Of a stretch of 64,000 bases of DNA, positions 44,211 through 53,506 are shown in pieces. Where the stretch lies: NCBI GenBank assembly GCA_947476465.1, contig CANJQN010000018.1, positions 20,482 to 84,481 of the forward strand, in the 5' to 3' direction. The DNA is from Comamonadaceae bacterium (GTDB lineage: Bacteria; Pseudomonadota; Gammaproteobacteria; Burkholderiales; Burkholderiaceae_C). The translations under genes were made by a program, and so were the position numbers. Position 1 is the stretch's first letter, and every line of letters begins with the position of its first letter. The notes beneath the pieces were generated by a model that saw nothing but the letters and a program-made list of their open reading frames with translations, searched no databases and was not told the origin of the DNA.

Positions 44211-46577
44211 CTATTCGCGAGTTTTCAGCACCGCGATCAAATCGAGCGTTCGAATTCTCCGGGCCACCAGCAACCCCGACAAGGCCGATGCCACCAGCGC
44301 TGCGATGGCCGGATAGACGAAAGACCGGGTCTCCAGCACCAGGGGCACCCGGAACAGCTCGCGGTCGAACAGGGGCACGAGCAGGGCACACAGGCCATAA
44401 CCCGCGGCCAGGCCGACCGGGATGGCCAGCAGCACCAGGATGACCTGTTCCCCCAGCAGCAGGAACACCACCTCGCGCTGGGTGAAACCCAACACCGACA
44501 GGCTGGCCAGCTCATTGCCCCGCTCCGACAGGGCGATGCGCGCGCTGTTGTAGACCATGCCGGCGATGATGACGCAGGAAAAGCCCACCATCACCAGGCT
44601 GAAGAAGATGAACGAGCGGTTGACCATGTCGGCCAGGCTTTGCTGAACGGCGCTGCGCACGGCCACGCCGGCCACCAGCGGCATGCGCTTGAGCCGGGCA
44701 AACAACCCGGCCGCCGCATCGGAGCGGATGCGCAGGTAGGCGCCCGAGCTGGTGCGGTCTTCGCCCAGCAGGCGGGCCAGCGCCCCGGCATCCATGTAGG
44801 CGCCCAGGCCGATCATCTGGTCGACCACGCCTACCACCGGCACCTGCAGCACCGGGCGCGCGCCGTCCAGCACCTCCATCGTCACCACCTCCCCCGGCAC
44901 CACGCCGAGGATCGTGGCCAGCTTCTCGGTGAGCAGCAGGCCTTGCGGGGGCAGCGCGATCGGGCGCAACTGCCGATCGAGCAGGCGACGCAGCTCATGG
45001 CCGCGCGGCAGGCCCGTCACCTCGATGCGTTTACTCAGGTGCTCGTGCCTCAGCCAGACCGGCACACCCAGGAAGGGCTCGGCCTGCATCACGCCGTCCA
45101 GCTTGCCGATGGCCAGACCAGCGTCCGGCCCGCGGCGCTCGTTGTACAACACGGTCACGTCGTCGTGCTGCACTTCGTTGAACTGCACGTTCATCATGTA
45201 GGTGGGCGCATCCAGCGCAAAGCGGCCCATCACCATCAGCCCGATGGCCAGCGCCACGCCCAACACCGAGGCCAGGGCCTTCCAGGGCCGGCGCAGCAGG
45301 TTGCGCAAGATCATGCGCACCGACGCCGGCATGCGCCGCGCCAGCATGCCCCAGGTGCGCCCGCCCGCGCTGAAGGCCGCCGGCGGCTCGGGCCGCATGG
45401 CCTCGGCCGGCGCCAACGCCACCGCCCGGCGCACGGCCACCAGCGCGCCCACGCTGGCCGACGCCAGGCTCACGCCCACGGCCAGCACGAACAGCGATGG
45501 ATTCACGTCGAACTCCAGCCGGGGAAAGTGGAAGAAATCTCGGTACAGATCCACGAAGGAATGCCCCAGCACGACGCCCAGTGGCAAGCCCAGCACCAGC
45601 CCGATGGCCACCGTGCCCAGGGCCAGGTACAGATAGTGCAGGCCCACCCGGGCGTCGGTTCGCCCAAAGGCCTTGAGCAGCCCGATCTGCGTGCGCTGCG
45701 TGGCCACCAGGCGCGACAGCACGACGTACAGCAGGAAGGCCGACACCGCCAGGAACAGGCTGGGGATGGCCGTGGTGGTCACGCCCAGCTCGCCGAGTTC
45801 GTCGGTCAGGAAGCGGTGCGACACCTGCTCGTCGCGCCCATACGCGGCGAGGCCGCCGTATCGGCGCAGCAGCGCGTCGAGCTGCGCGATCACCTCGCGC
45901 TCGCGCGCGCCGGCCGACAGCGACAGCGCCACGTCGTTGAAGGCGCCCTGCATGTCGAAGGCGGGCGCCAGCGCTTCGTGGGCCATCCACATCACGCCAT
46001 AGCGCTTGTTGTCCGGGAAGATCATGCCGCCGCCGACCTCATACACGAACTCGGGCGACAGGGCGATGCCGACGATGGCCAGCTCTTTCCAGCGGCCGTA
46101 GAGCAAGGCGCCCAGCTTGTGGCCGATGTCCAGCTGGTTGGCCCGGGCGAAGGCCTCGCTCACCAATACCTGATCGGTCGCGCCGGCGTCGACATAGCGG
46201 CCGCGCACGATCTGCAGGTCATTGAGCATGGGCTCGCGCCGGCCGGGCACCGACACCAGCCGCGCGGTGGCCGGCTCGGCCAGCCCGGGCACGTCCACCA
46301 GCACCTCGGCCACGATGCGCGTGCGCACCTGGGCCACGCCGGGCAGCTGCCGGATCGACTCGGCCAGCGCGTCGGGCGCCCGCCGCAGGTGGGCGAACAC
46401 GTCGGCAAAGCGGTGCGTGAGGTAGTAATCGGCCTGGGCCTTGAGCAGCGACTGGTAGGTGCCCTGGGTGCCCACCAGGGTGGCGATGCCGCAGGCCACC
46501 ACCAGCGCCGCCGCGATCACCTGGCCACGCAGGTGCCACAGGTCTCGCCAAAGCACGCGGTACAGCATGCTCACCAT
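44211..46577 (-). CDS. ABC transporter permease (FtsX/MacB-like, double FtsX domain)
   Basis: 788 aa. Ten-helix layout with two FtsX repeats: helix 1 ([17 protein letters not shown]), a large periplasmic domain, helices 2-4 ([33 protein letters not shown]), then a second copy ([31 protein letters not shown]). The conserved QIGLLKAFG and [10 protein letters not shown] coupling helices face the ATPase. The start ATG overlaps the ATPase stop by 7 bp (Met at 46566-46568 is an alternative). Probably exports a lipid, peptide or drug with the HlyD-type adaptor. Confidence 0.9.
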   Translation of the reverse strand: MVSMLYRVLWRDLWHLRGQVIAAALVVACGIATLVGTQGTYQSLLKAQADYYLTHRFADVFAHLRRAPDALAESIRQLPGVAQVRTRIVAEVLVDVPGLAEPATARLVSVPGRREPMLNDLQIVRGRYVDAGATDQVLVSEAFARANQLDIGHKLGALLYGRWKELAIVGIALSPEFVYEVGGGMIFPDNKRYGVMWMAHEALAPAFDMQGAFNDVALSLSAGAREREVIAQLDALLRRYGGLAAYGRDEQVSHRFLTDELGELGVTTTAIPSLFLAVSAFLLYVVLSRLVATQRTQIGLLKAFGRTDARVGLHYLYLALGTVAIGLVLGLPLGVVLGHSFVDLYRDFFHFPRLEFDVNPSLFVLAVGVSLASASVGALVAVRRAVALAPAEAMRPEPPAAFSAGGRTWGMLARRMPASVRMILRNLLRRPWKALASVLGVALAIGLMVMGRFALDAPTYMMNVQFNEVQHDDVTVLYNERRGPDAGLAIGKLDGVMQAEPFLGVPVWLRHEHLSKRIEVTGLPRGHELRRLLDRQLRPIALPPQGLLLTEKLATILGVVPGEVVTMEVLDGARPVLQVPVVGVVDQMIGLGAYMDAGALARLLGEDRTSSGAYLRIRSDAAAGLFARLKRMPLVAGVAVRSAVQQSLADMVNRSFIFFSLVMVGFSCVIIAGMVYNSARIALSERGNELASLSVLGFTQREVVFLLLGEQVILVLLAIPVGLAAGYGLCALLVPLFDRELFRVPLVLETRSFVYPAIAALVASALSGLLVARRIRTLDLIAVLKTRE

Positions 46578-47305
46578 GAGATGTCGTCCGGTGTGGCCTT
46601 GACGGTGTTGCGCTGGATGTCCACGATGCGGCCGCTGCTGATGCGGATCACCCGATCGGCCAGCGCCGCGATGGCCGCGTTGTGCGTGATCACCACGGTG
46701 ATGGTGCCCAGAGTCTGGTTGATGTGCTGCAGCACGGACAGCACCAGCTTGCCGGTGGGGTAGTCCAGCGCGCCGGTGGGCTCGTCGCACAGCAGCACGT
46801 CGGGCCGCTTGGCCACCGCGCGGGCAATGGCCACGCGTTGCTGCTCGCCGCCCGACAGCTGCGATGGAAAGTGATCGCGCCGCCCGGCCATGTCGACCAG
46901 CGCCAGCGCCTCGACCGGGTCCGTGGGCGCCTCTGCGATCTCGGTCACCAGCGACACGTTCTCCTGCGCGGTGAGGCTGGGAATGAGGTTGTAGAACTGG
47001 AACACGAAGCCCACATGCTCACGCCGAAAGCGCGTGAGCTCGGCCGCCGACGCCGTGGTGAGATCGTGGTCCTTGTAGCGCACCTGGCCCGAGCTCGGCC
47101 GGTCCAGCCCGCCCAGGATGTTGAGCAGGGTCGACTTGCCGCTGCCGGAGGCGCCCAGCAGCACGACGAATTCGCCGGGGAACAATTCCAGGTCGACGTC
47201 GCGAAGCGCATGGACCTCGGATTCGCCCATGCGGTAGACCTTGCTCACCTGGCGCAGCGAGAAAACGGTGCCGGGGTCCGATGGGCTGGTGGCTGGCATA
47301 TGCAT
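46571..47305 (-). CDS. ABC transporter ATP-binding protein (MacB/LolD class)
   Basis: 244 aa from ATG 47303-47305; a Met at 47333-47335 would add ten residues. Walker [11 protein letters not shown] loop [11 protein letters not shown], signature [14 protein letters not shown], Walker [13 protein letters not shown] and H loop ITHN. The PTGALD run is typical of the LolD/MacB class. Coupled to the permease gene. Confidence 0.93.
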   Translation of the reverse strand: MHMPATSPSDPGTVFSLRQVSKVYRMGESEVHALRDVDLELFPGEFVVLLGASGSGKSTLLNILGGLDRPSSGQVRYKDHDLTTASAAELTRFRREHVGFVFQFYNLIPSLTAQENVSLVTEIAEAPTDPVEALALVDMAGRRDHFPSQLSGGEQQRVAIARAVAKRPDVLLCDEPTGALDYPTGKLVLSVLQHINQTLGTITVVITHNAAIAALADRVIRISSGRIVDIQRNTVKATPDDISW

Positions 47306-47380
47306 CTCATTGTGGACAATTCTCGACATCAGCAAACAATGAGAAACACATCTCGCTGAGGCTGTCCCTCGGTCGCTTGA

Positions 47381-48676
47381 TCAATCCAGCGTCCTCACAC
47401 TCGCGTAAGTCCCCGGCGACACCGCCGACCCAATCAGGATGCCAACCCGATTGGCCGACCCCAGCACCACCAGGTCGGGCCGGCCGTCCCCGTCCACGTC
47501 GCCCGCCGCGATGGCGCTGGCCGCCAGCGGCAAGGGCAGGGTCTGCGTTCGAGCGAATGCGCCCGCGCCCCCCTGGATCAGCACATGCACCGACGATTGC
47601 ACCGTGCTCGGCGAGCCCACAGGGTAAGAGCCCGCCACCGCCGCGTCCACCCGGCCGTCGCCATCGAGATCAGCGAAGGCGCCGCCGTTGATGCCCAGCA
47701 GCCCGGCCAGCGAGGTGTCGGCCGTGGTGAAGACACCGCCCAACCCCTGCACGGTCAGCCGCAAGGTGGCCGCGTAGCCGGTGCAGCAGGGCGTGAAGTA
47801 CTCCAGCACGTCGGTGCGGCCGTCGGCATTGGCGTCGCGCAGCGCCAGCGTGACGCCGTTGATGCCGGTGGTGGCCGAAGGCAGGGCCGACCAGGCCGCC
47901 AGCGTACCGCCGGCCAAGCCGCTGAGCACGCCCAGCTGCGTCGAGGCCGCGCCCGCCAAGGCCGACAACGTGGTGCGAAACACCAAGTCACTGCGCCCGT
48001 CGCCATCCAGATCGCCGATGGCCACCCGCGTCGGTGTGCCGGGCACCGCCAGAGCGACCGGCGCAAGGAAGCTGCCCCGGCGTGCGGGGTCCTGCGGCAC
48101 CAGGGTGGCACCGGTCGTGGTGGCCAGGCCGGCGGCCACGGCCAGATCGGGCGCGCCATCGCCATTGGCGTCGCCCAGGGCCAGCTCGTAGGGCGAGCCG
48201 GCGGTCGAGACCACGCGAGCCGCCGCGCCGAACAGGCCCCGCGTTCCGCCTTGCCGCAGCAGCCACACGCCAGCGCCCGAGCCGTCCAGCGCCCCCATGT
48301 CGGAGACGGCCAGGTCGGGCGCGCCGTCGCCATCGACATCGGCGATCGCAATGCGCCACGGGTAGGTGCCGACGGTGTAGGTCTGCGCGGTCGTGAACAC
48401 GCCCGGCGCGGTCTGCAGGCGCACGGTCAGCTGGCCGCGCCGGTCGGACATCGAAGCGGCCAACTGGGAAATGGTGACGATGTCGGTGCGACCGTCACCA
48501 TCCAGGTCGGCCAGTTTGACGTCGGTGGGCACCCAGATCGGGAACAGGTCGCCTGCCCCGCCACCGCCGCCACCACACCCCGTCAAGGCCGCGGCCAGGC
48601 ACAGCGACACGGCCAACATCGGCCGTCGCGGCAACGGCAGCGGCAGGCGGCCATGATGAGTACGGGCAGAAATCAT
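47381..48676 (-). CDS. FG-GAP/VCBS-repeat lipoprotein
   Basis: 431 aa. AAGGA with an 8-base spacer supports ATG 48674-48676. Signal ending in lipobox LTGC, a poly-Gly run (GCGGGGGGAGD), then repeated calcium-binding loops of the integrin alpha/FG-GAP type (LDGDGRTD, VDGDGAPD, ANGDGAPD, LDGDGRSD, ANADGRTD, LDGDGRVD, VDGDGRPD). This predicts a seven-bladed beta-propeller on the cell surface or in the periplasm. No enzymatic motif; role in adhesion or scaffolding is inference. Confidence 0.88.
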   Translation of the reverse strand: MISARTHHGRLPLPLPRRPMLAVSLCLAAALTGCGGGGGGAGDLFPIWVPTDVKLADLDGDGRTDIVTISQLAASMSDRRGQLTVRLQTAPGVFTTAQTYTVGTYPWRIAIADVDGDGAPDLAVSDMGALDGSGAGVWLLRQGGTRGLFGAAARVVSTAGSPYELALGDANGDGAPDLAVAAGLATTTGATLVPQDPARRGSFLAPVALAVPGTPTRVAIGDLDGDGRSDLVFRTTLSALAGAASTQLGVLSGLAGGTLAAWSALPSATTGINGVTLALRDANADGRTDVLEYFTPCCTGYAATLRLTVQGLGGVFTTADTSLAGLLGINGGAFADLDGDGRVDAAVAGSYPVGSPSTVQSSVHVLIQGGAGAFARTQTLPLPLAASAIAAGDVDGDGRPDLVVLGSANRVGILIGSAVSPGTYASVRTLD

Positions 48677-48780
48677 CGGATGGTCCTTCCAAGACACGCG
48701 ATCCGCGTGTGCGTCCATCGTGCGACAGTCCGGGCTCTTCGAAGTTGACGCACATCACTGCGCCCTTGAAGATCCAGCTC

Positions 48781-49335
48781 GTGCATTCAACGCCGCAGCC
48801 CCTTTCGCAAGAACTCGCCCACCCCGGCCTGCGCCGCCGTACCCTGCAGCGCCTGTTGGGCGGCGCCTGCGCCCTGGCCGCCTTCGGCCTGGCCGGTTGC
48901 GCCTCCAGCCCCCCGCCCCCGGCCGGCCCGCAAGCCGGCCCGGCCGACGACCCGGCCACCGACGGCATCGGCCGCCAAGATGTCGCCATGATGGCCCTGG
49001 GCCTGGTCGGCACGCCCTACCGTTTCGGCGGCAACACGCCGCAGGGCGGGTTCGATTGCAGCGGCCTGATCGGCTATGTGTTCAACCATGCGGCCGGCCT
49101 GGGCGCCCCGCGCACGGTGCGGCAACTGCAGGACTGGGGCCAGCCGGTCGAGCCCGCCCAGGTCCACACTGGCGACCTGGCCTTCTTCGGCAGGGGCGCT
49201 GTCGCCACCCATGCCGGCATCGTGGTCAGCCGCAGCCGCTTCGTGCATGCACCATCGACCGGCGGCACCGTGCGGCTGGACCAGCTCACCGCCGATTACT
49301 GGACGACCAATTTCCGGCAGTTCCGGCGCGTCTGA
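48781..49335 (+). CDS. NlpC/P60 (C40) family peptidoglycan hydrolase lipoprotein
   Basis: 184 aa from GTG 48781, the start that gives a normal signal peptide (RRRTLQRLLGGACALAAFGLAGC, lipidated Cys40). A Pro-rich linker leads to the C40 domain with Cys92 (GGFDCSGLI), His143 (ATHAGIVVS) and His155 (FVHAPSTGG). It should cut D-gamma-Glu-diaminopimelate bonds in peptidoglycan peptides. An earlier in-frame GTG at 48709 gives an atypical long leader. Divergent from the FG-GAP gene. Confidence 0.85.
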   Translation: MHSTPQPLSQELAHPGLRRRTLQRLLGGACALAAFGLAGCASSPPPPAGPQAGPADDPATDGIGRQDVAMMALGLVGTPYRFGGNTPQGGFDCSGLIGYVFNHAAGLGAPRTVRQLQDWGQPVEPAQVHTGDLAFFGRGAVATHAGIVVSRSRFVHAPSTGGTVRLDQLTADYWTTNFRQFRRV

Positions 49336-49362
49336 ACGCGGCCCGCGGCCTACACTGGCGCC

Positions 49363-50220
49363 ATGGCCAAGAACGCACGCGATACGCAAAACGGCTCCCT
49401 GTCGGCCAGGGCCTGGGCGCCATGGCGGCTGAACGCGCCCGACCCTTCGTTCTCGCTCGGCAAGGTCGACCCGGCCGCCAAACCTTTTTCCAGTGGCAAC
49501 AAGCAGGCCGACCACGAGCAGGTCGATCTGCTCGCGCAGGAGCTCGACACCCTGCAGAACCTGTTCTACGCCGATCACCGCTTCAAGATGCTCGTCGTCC
49601 TGCAGGGGCTGGACACCAGCGGCAAGGATGGCGCCCTGCGGGCCGTGTTCGGCCGCATGAGCCCGATCGGCGTGCGCGCGGTGGCGTGGCGCGCGCCGAC
49701 CGAGGCCGAACGCGCGCACGATTTTCTCTGGCGCATCCACCAGGAGGTGCCCGGCGCCGGCGAGATCGTCGGGTTCAACCGCAGCCACTACGAGGACGTG
49801 CTGGTGCCGGTGGTCGAGGGCTGGATCGACGCCGCCGAGCACCGCCGGCGCCTGGCGCAGATCAACGACTTCGAGCGCTTGCTCACCGAAACCGGCACCG
49901 TCGTCCTCAAGTTCCTGTTGCACATCTCCAATGACGAACAGGCCCAGCGCCTGCAGGAGCGGCTGGACGATCCGGCCAAGCGCTACAAGTTTCAGCGCGG
50001 CGACCTCGAGGTACGAAAGAAGTGGGATGACTACCAGAACGCCTATTCACAGGCGGTGGCCGCCACGTCCACCGCGGTGGCGCCCTGGATCGTGGTGCCC
50101 TCCGATTCGAAGACCCACCGCAACCTGATGGTGGGCCTGGCGATTCGCGACGCCCTGCAGGCCTTGAACCTGCGCTACCCCGACGACGACCCCAGCCTGC
50201 GCGGCCTGAAGGTGAACTAA
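49363..50220 (+). CDS. Polyphosphate kinase 2 family protein
   Basis: 285 aa. Transfers phosphate from inorganic polyphosphate to NDP or NMP. Walker A GLDTSGKDG at residues 82-90, FNRSHYEDV lid/Walker B region at 138-146, and a C-terminal PSDSKTHRNLMV block typical of PPK2. The single domain of this length and the RAVAWRAPTEAERAHDFLWR helix match class III/PPK2-type enzymes. Cytoplasmic. It follows the NlpC gene by 27 bp. Confidence 0.94.
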   Translation: MAKNARDTQNGSLSARAWAPWRLNAPDPSFSLGKVDPAAKPFSSGNKQADHEQVDLLAQELDTLQNLFYADHRFKMLVVLQGLDTSGKDGALRAVFGRMSPIGVRAVAWRAPTEAERAHDFLWRIHQEVPGAGEIVGFNRSHYEDVLVPVVEGWIDAAEHRRRLAQINDFERLLTETGTVVLKFLLHISNDEQAQRLQERLDDPAKRYKFQRGDLEVRKKWDDYQNAYSQAVAATSTAVAPWIVVPSDSKTHRNLMVGLAIRDALQALNLRYPDDDPSLRGLKVN

Positions 50221-50340
50221 GGCCGGCCAAGCCAGATCGTTTCTAATAGAGCCCGGGCGACCGCCTCACCTTAGAGGCCGTCCACAGCACCGCCCACAAG
50301 GCCCGCCCTCCCCCAAAAATGACGTACTTGGATTGCGCCC

Positions 50341-51051
50341 ATGCGGTGCAAAGGATTGTTTTTGCGCAGCAGTTTCAGCAGTTCTCGGCTGGTTCGCCAG
50401 CTCAGCCAATGGGCTCCCGTGGATGCGGATCCGCGGGGGATGGATTTCGCCGAGCGCCTGAGCCTGTGGCTGAACGCGTTTGACGCCATCCGCCTGCAGT
50501 CGGCGCACCAGACGCTGCGGGGGATGCCGGCCGGCGCGGCGAACGGGCGGCCAGCTTTGACCGAATCCGCCGTCTCGGACATCACCGACGAAGTCCAGCG
50601 CGTGCGCACGGCGCTGGCCGCCGCCATTGCCTACGAGCCGGTGGCGCTCAGCATCGGCGACGCGGCCGATGCCATCTATGCCCCCTATCGCCAGCGCCAT
50701 CAGGAGCTGCAACGCCAGATGGAGCAGCGCATCGGCGCCCTGCGCGAAAAGGCACGCCAAGCCCTGACCCGCGCCTCGCCGCGCCTTGGCCAGCTCGCGG
50801 TGCTGGACGCCGTGCTTGAACAGGGCCTGGCCCCGCGTGAGCAAGCCTTGCTGCCCACCGCCGCCACGCTGATCGAGCGGCGCTTCGAGCAGCTTCGCCA
50901 GGCCGACGCACAGGCCGCGCAAGCCGGCGCCTGGCTGGAGGGGTTCCGCCGTGACTGGCGCCTGGCCTTGATGGCCGAACTCGACCTTCGCATGCAAGCG
51001 GTTGCGGGCCTCATTGACGCTCTGCGCAACGAATTGACGAATCAACAATGA
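50341..51051 (+). CDS. DUF3348 family protein, first gene of a motor-like operon
   Basis: 236 aa from ATG 50341. A TTG at 50362 with AAAGGA six bases upstream gives the product MRSSFSSSRLVRQLSQW and may be the true start. Entirely helical: an opening SSSRLVRQLSQWAP block, a C-terminal coiled coil (HQELQRQMEQRIGALREKARQ; ERRFEQLRQADAQ). No membrane helix. DUF3348 has no known function. It is coupled to the MotA/ZorA-like gene by a 4-bp ATGA overlap, so it is probably a cytoplasmic accessory of that complex. Confidence 0.85.
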   Translation: MRCKGLFLRSSFSSSRLVRQLSQWAPVDADPRGMDFAERLSLWLNAFDAIRLQSAHQTLRGMPAGAANGRPALTESAVSDITDEVQRVRTALAAAIAYEPVALSIGDAADAIYAPYRQRHQELQRQMEQRIGALREKARQALTRASPRLGQLAVLDAVLEQGLAPREQALLPTAATLIERRFEQLRQADAQAAQAGAWLEGFRRDWRLALMAELDLRMQAVAGLIDALRNELTNQQ

Positions 51052-52826
51052 GCAAACGTTTCTTTGCCGTGGCTTTTGCCATCGGCCTCGTGGCCGTGGC
51101 CTGGGTGGCCGCCGGCTTTGTCGGATCGAGCTGGCTGGCCTTGGCCATGACCCTGGTGATTGCCGGTGTCTACTTGCTGGGCGCGGCCGAGTTGCGGCAG
51201 TTCCGCGCGGCCACACAGGCCTTGGCCACCGCATTGGCGGACAAGCCCGAACCGATCACCCATCTTGGCGACTGGCTGGCCAGCGTGCCGCCGGCCCTGC
51301 GCAACGCGGTGCGCCTGCGCATCGAGGGCGAGCGCGGCGGCCTGCCCGGCCCGGCCCTCACACCCTATCTGGTGGGGCTGTTGGTGATGCTGGGCATGCT
51401 GGGCACCTTCCTGGGCATGGTGATCACCTTCAAGGGGGCCGTGTTCACGCTGGAAGGCTCGGCCGACCTGCAGGCCATTCGCGCGGCGCTGGCCGCGCCC
51501 ATCAAAGGCCTGGCCCTGTCGTTTGGCACCTCGGTGGCCGGCGTCGCCGCCTCGGCCATGCTGGGGCTGATGTCGGCCATCAGCCGCCGCGAGCGCATCG
51601 ACGTGGCGCGGCTGCTCGATGGCCGCCTGGCCACCAGCTTGCTGCCTTTTTCGCTGAACCACCAGCGGCAAGAGACTTTCCGCGCGGTGCAGGTGCAGGC
51701 CCGCGTGCTGCCCGAGGTGGTGGACCGGCTCGACGCGCTGATGGCCGGCATCGAGCGGCGCAGCCAGCAACTCGACGCGCAATTGCTGCAGCGGCAGGCG
51801 CAGTTCCAGCGCGAGGCGACCGCCGCCTACACCGAGCTGGCGCAGGCCGTCGGCGCCGCGCTGCAAGACAGCCTGGCGGCGGGCGCCCGCGCCGCTGGCG
51901 AGAGCATCCGCCCCGCAATCGAATCCACCATGACGCAGCTGCTCAAGCAGGCGCAGCAATTGCACGAGCGCCTGGGCGAGCGCAATGCCGCGCTGCTGAC
52001 CGCCATCGAAGGCGGTCTGGCCCAATCGCAGTCCGAGGCCGCCCAGCGCGAAGCGCAGCGGCTCGAGGCCTGGACGCAGGCGCTGCATGCCACAGCCGCG
52101 CAACTGCGGACCCAATGGCAACAGGCAGGCGAGGAAGCCGCCGCGCAGCAGCAGGCCGTGTGCCAGGTGCTCGAGAACACCGCCGGCCAGATTGCCGAGC
52201 GCACCAGCGCGCAGGCCAGCCGCACGCTCGATGACGTCGCCCGCCTGCTGGCGCAATCGCAAGAACTCGTGCGCGCCCGCCACGACGCCGAGGCCCGCTG
52301 GACCGAGGAACTCGGCCAGCGCATGGGCCTGCAGGCCGAGCGCGACAACCTGGCGCTGCGCGAACGCAGCGCCCTGCTGGAGCAACTGGGCGCGCTGCTG
52401 CAAGCTGTCACCCAGGCCTCGGGCGAGCAGCGCGCGGCCATCGAGGCCCTGGTGGCCTCGGCCGCGTCGGTCATGGACCAGGCCAGCCAGCGGTTTGCCG
52501 CGTCGCTGGACGCGCATGCCGGCAAGGCCGCCGACATGGCCGTGCAAGTGACCGGCAGCGCCATCGAGCTGGCCAGCCTGGGCGAAGCCTTCGGCCAGGG
52601 CGTACAGCTGTTCCAGGCCAGCAACGACAAGCTGATGGAAACGCTGCAACGCATCGAAGCCACCATGCAGCGCGGCACCGCGCGCAGCGACGAGCAACTG
52701 GCCTACTACGTGGCCCAGGCGCGTGAGGTGATTGACCTGAGCATTGCCTCGCAACAGGGCCTGGTCGAGAACCTGCGCCAGCTTCGCGCCCAGCCGCGCG
52801 CCCTGGCCGACGAGGTGCCCGGATGA
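51048..52826 (+). CDS. DUF802 family protein, MotA/ZorA-like motor stator with long coiled coil
   Basis: 592 aa. Two N-terminal membrane helices (about 5-25 and 29-46), then TM3 (105-127, TPYLVGLLVMLGMLGTFLGMV) and TM4 (154-176, GLALSFGTSVAGVAASAMLG). The GTFLGM and LALSFGTSVAG motifs match the channel-lining helices of MotA, TolQ, ExbB and ZorA. Residues 190-580 are an almost uninterrupted coiled coil, as in the ZorA intracellular tail. By homology it would form the pentameric ring around the OmpA-type partner. Overlaps both neighbours by 4 bp. Confidence 0.88.
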   Translation: MSKRFFAVAFAIGLVAVAWVAAGFVGSSWLALAMTLVIAGVYLLGAAELRQFRAATQALATALADKPEPITHLGDWLASVPPALRNAVRLRIEGERGGLPGPALTPYLVGLLVMLGMLGTFLGMVITFKGAVFTLEGSADLQAIRAALAAPIKGLALSFGTSVAGVAASAMLGLMSAISRRERIDVARLLDGRLATSLLPFSLNHQRQETFRAVQVQARVLPEVVDRLDALMAGIERRSQQLDAQLLQRQAQFQREATAAYTELAQAVGAALQDSLAAGARAAGESIRPAIESTMTQLLKQAQQLHERLGERNAALLTAIEGGLAQSQSEAAQREAQRLEAWTQALHATAAQLRTQWQQAGEEAAAQQQAVCQVLENTAGQIAERTSAQASRTLDDVARLLAQSQELVRARHDAEARWTEELGQRMGLQAERDNLALRERSALLEQLGALLQAVTQASGEQRAAIEALVASAASVMDQASQRFAASLDAHAGKAADMAVQVTGSAIELASLGEAFGQGVQLFQASNDKLMETLQRIEATMQRGTARSDEQLAYYVAQAREVIDLSIASQQGLVENLRQLRAQPRALADEVPG

Positions 52827-53506
52827 TGGAGCTGGACGACGGCGACGCCACCGCGCAGCAGCACGTTGCGCCCGTCTGGGCCGTGTTCGGCGACCTGATG
52901 TCGGGACTGCTGGGCGCCTTCGTGCTGGTGCTGGTGGGCGTGCTCGTCGTGCAAATGGATCTGGTCGCCAACCTGCAGGCCGAGGTGCAAAAGCGCCAGA
53001 TCGAAGAACAGCGCCGCATGGCCCTGGAAAAAGCCCTGGCCGTTCCGCTGGCCTCGGGCCGCGTCACGCTGAACAACGGCCGCATCGGCATCAGCGGCAG
53101 CGTGCTGTTCCCGGTCAACTCCGACCAGCTGCGCCCCGAGGGCCGGCAACTGCTCAAGAGCCTGGTGCACCCCTTGCACGTCTACCTGGGCGAGCGCGGC
53201 GAGATTCTCATGGTGAGCGGCTTCACCGACGACAAGCCCATCAGCGATGGCAACCGCAAATTCGAGGACAACCTGGAGCTGTCGGCCCAGCGCGCCCTGA
53301 CCGTCACGCGGGCCCTCATCGACGAAGGCATGCCCAGAGCGCAGGTGTTTGCGGCGGCCTTTGGCGCCGAGCAGCCCGTGGCGTCGAACACCGATGAAAA
53401 AGGGCGGGCCTTGAACCGGCGCGTGGAAATGGCGCCGGTGCCCAGATCGGCCAACCCACAGTCCGCTGCCTCACCCTCGGCCCCGACGCAAGCTGCACGC
53501 CCATGA
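52823..53506 (+). CDS. OmpA-family MotB/ZorB-like protein
   Basis: 227 aa. Short N-terminal cytoplasmic part, a single membrane helix (about 25-47) preceded by Asp24 in FGDLMSGLLGAF. This is the equivalent of the proton-binding Asp in MotB, TolR and ZorB. A plug/linker helix (VQKRQIEEQRRMALEKAL) leads to an OmpA peptidoglycan-binding domain (NSDQLRPEGRQLL; FTDDKPI; NRRVEM). It should anchor the stator to peptidoglycan. Four-base overlaps with both neighbours. Confidence 0.9.
   Translation: MMELDDGDATAQQHVAPVWAVFGDLMSGLLGAFVLVLVGVLVVQMDLVANLQAEVQKRQIEEQRRMALEKALAVPLASGRVTLNNGRIGISGSVLFPVNSDQLRPEGRQLLKSLVHPLHVYLGERGEILMVSGFTDDKPISDGNRKFEDNLELSAQRALTVTRALIDEGMPRAQVFAAAFGAEQPVASNTDEKGRALNRRVEMAPVPRSANPQSAASPSAPTQAARP

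Noticed and set aside
44148..46763. Long open frame on the plus strand opposite the ABC permease
   Set aside because: His/Gln/Arg-rich low-complexity translation typical of antisense GC-rich DNA; the minus strand carries a clear FtsX-type permease.
51042..52754. Long minus-strand open frame opposite the DUF802 gene
   Set aside because: Leu/Gln/Gly/His-rich shadow of a coiled-coil gene; no ribosome site or motif.
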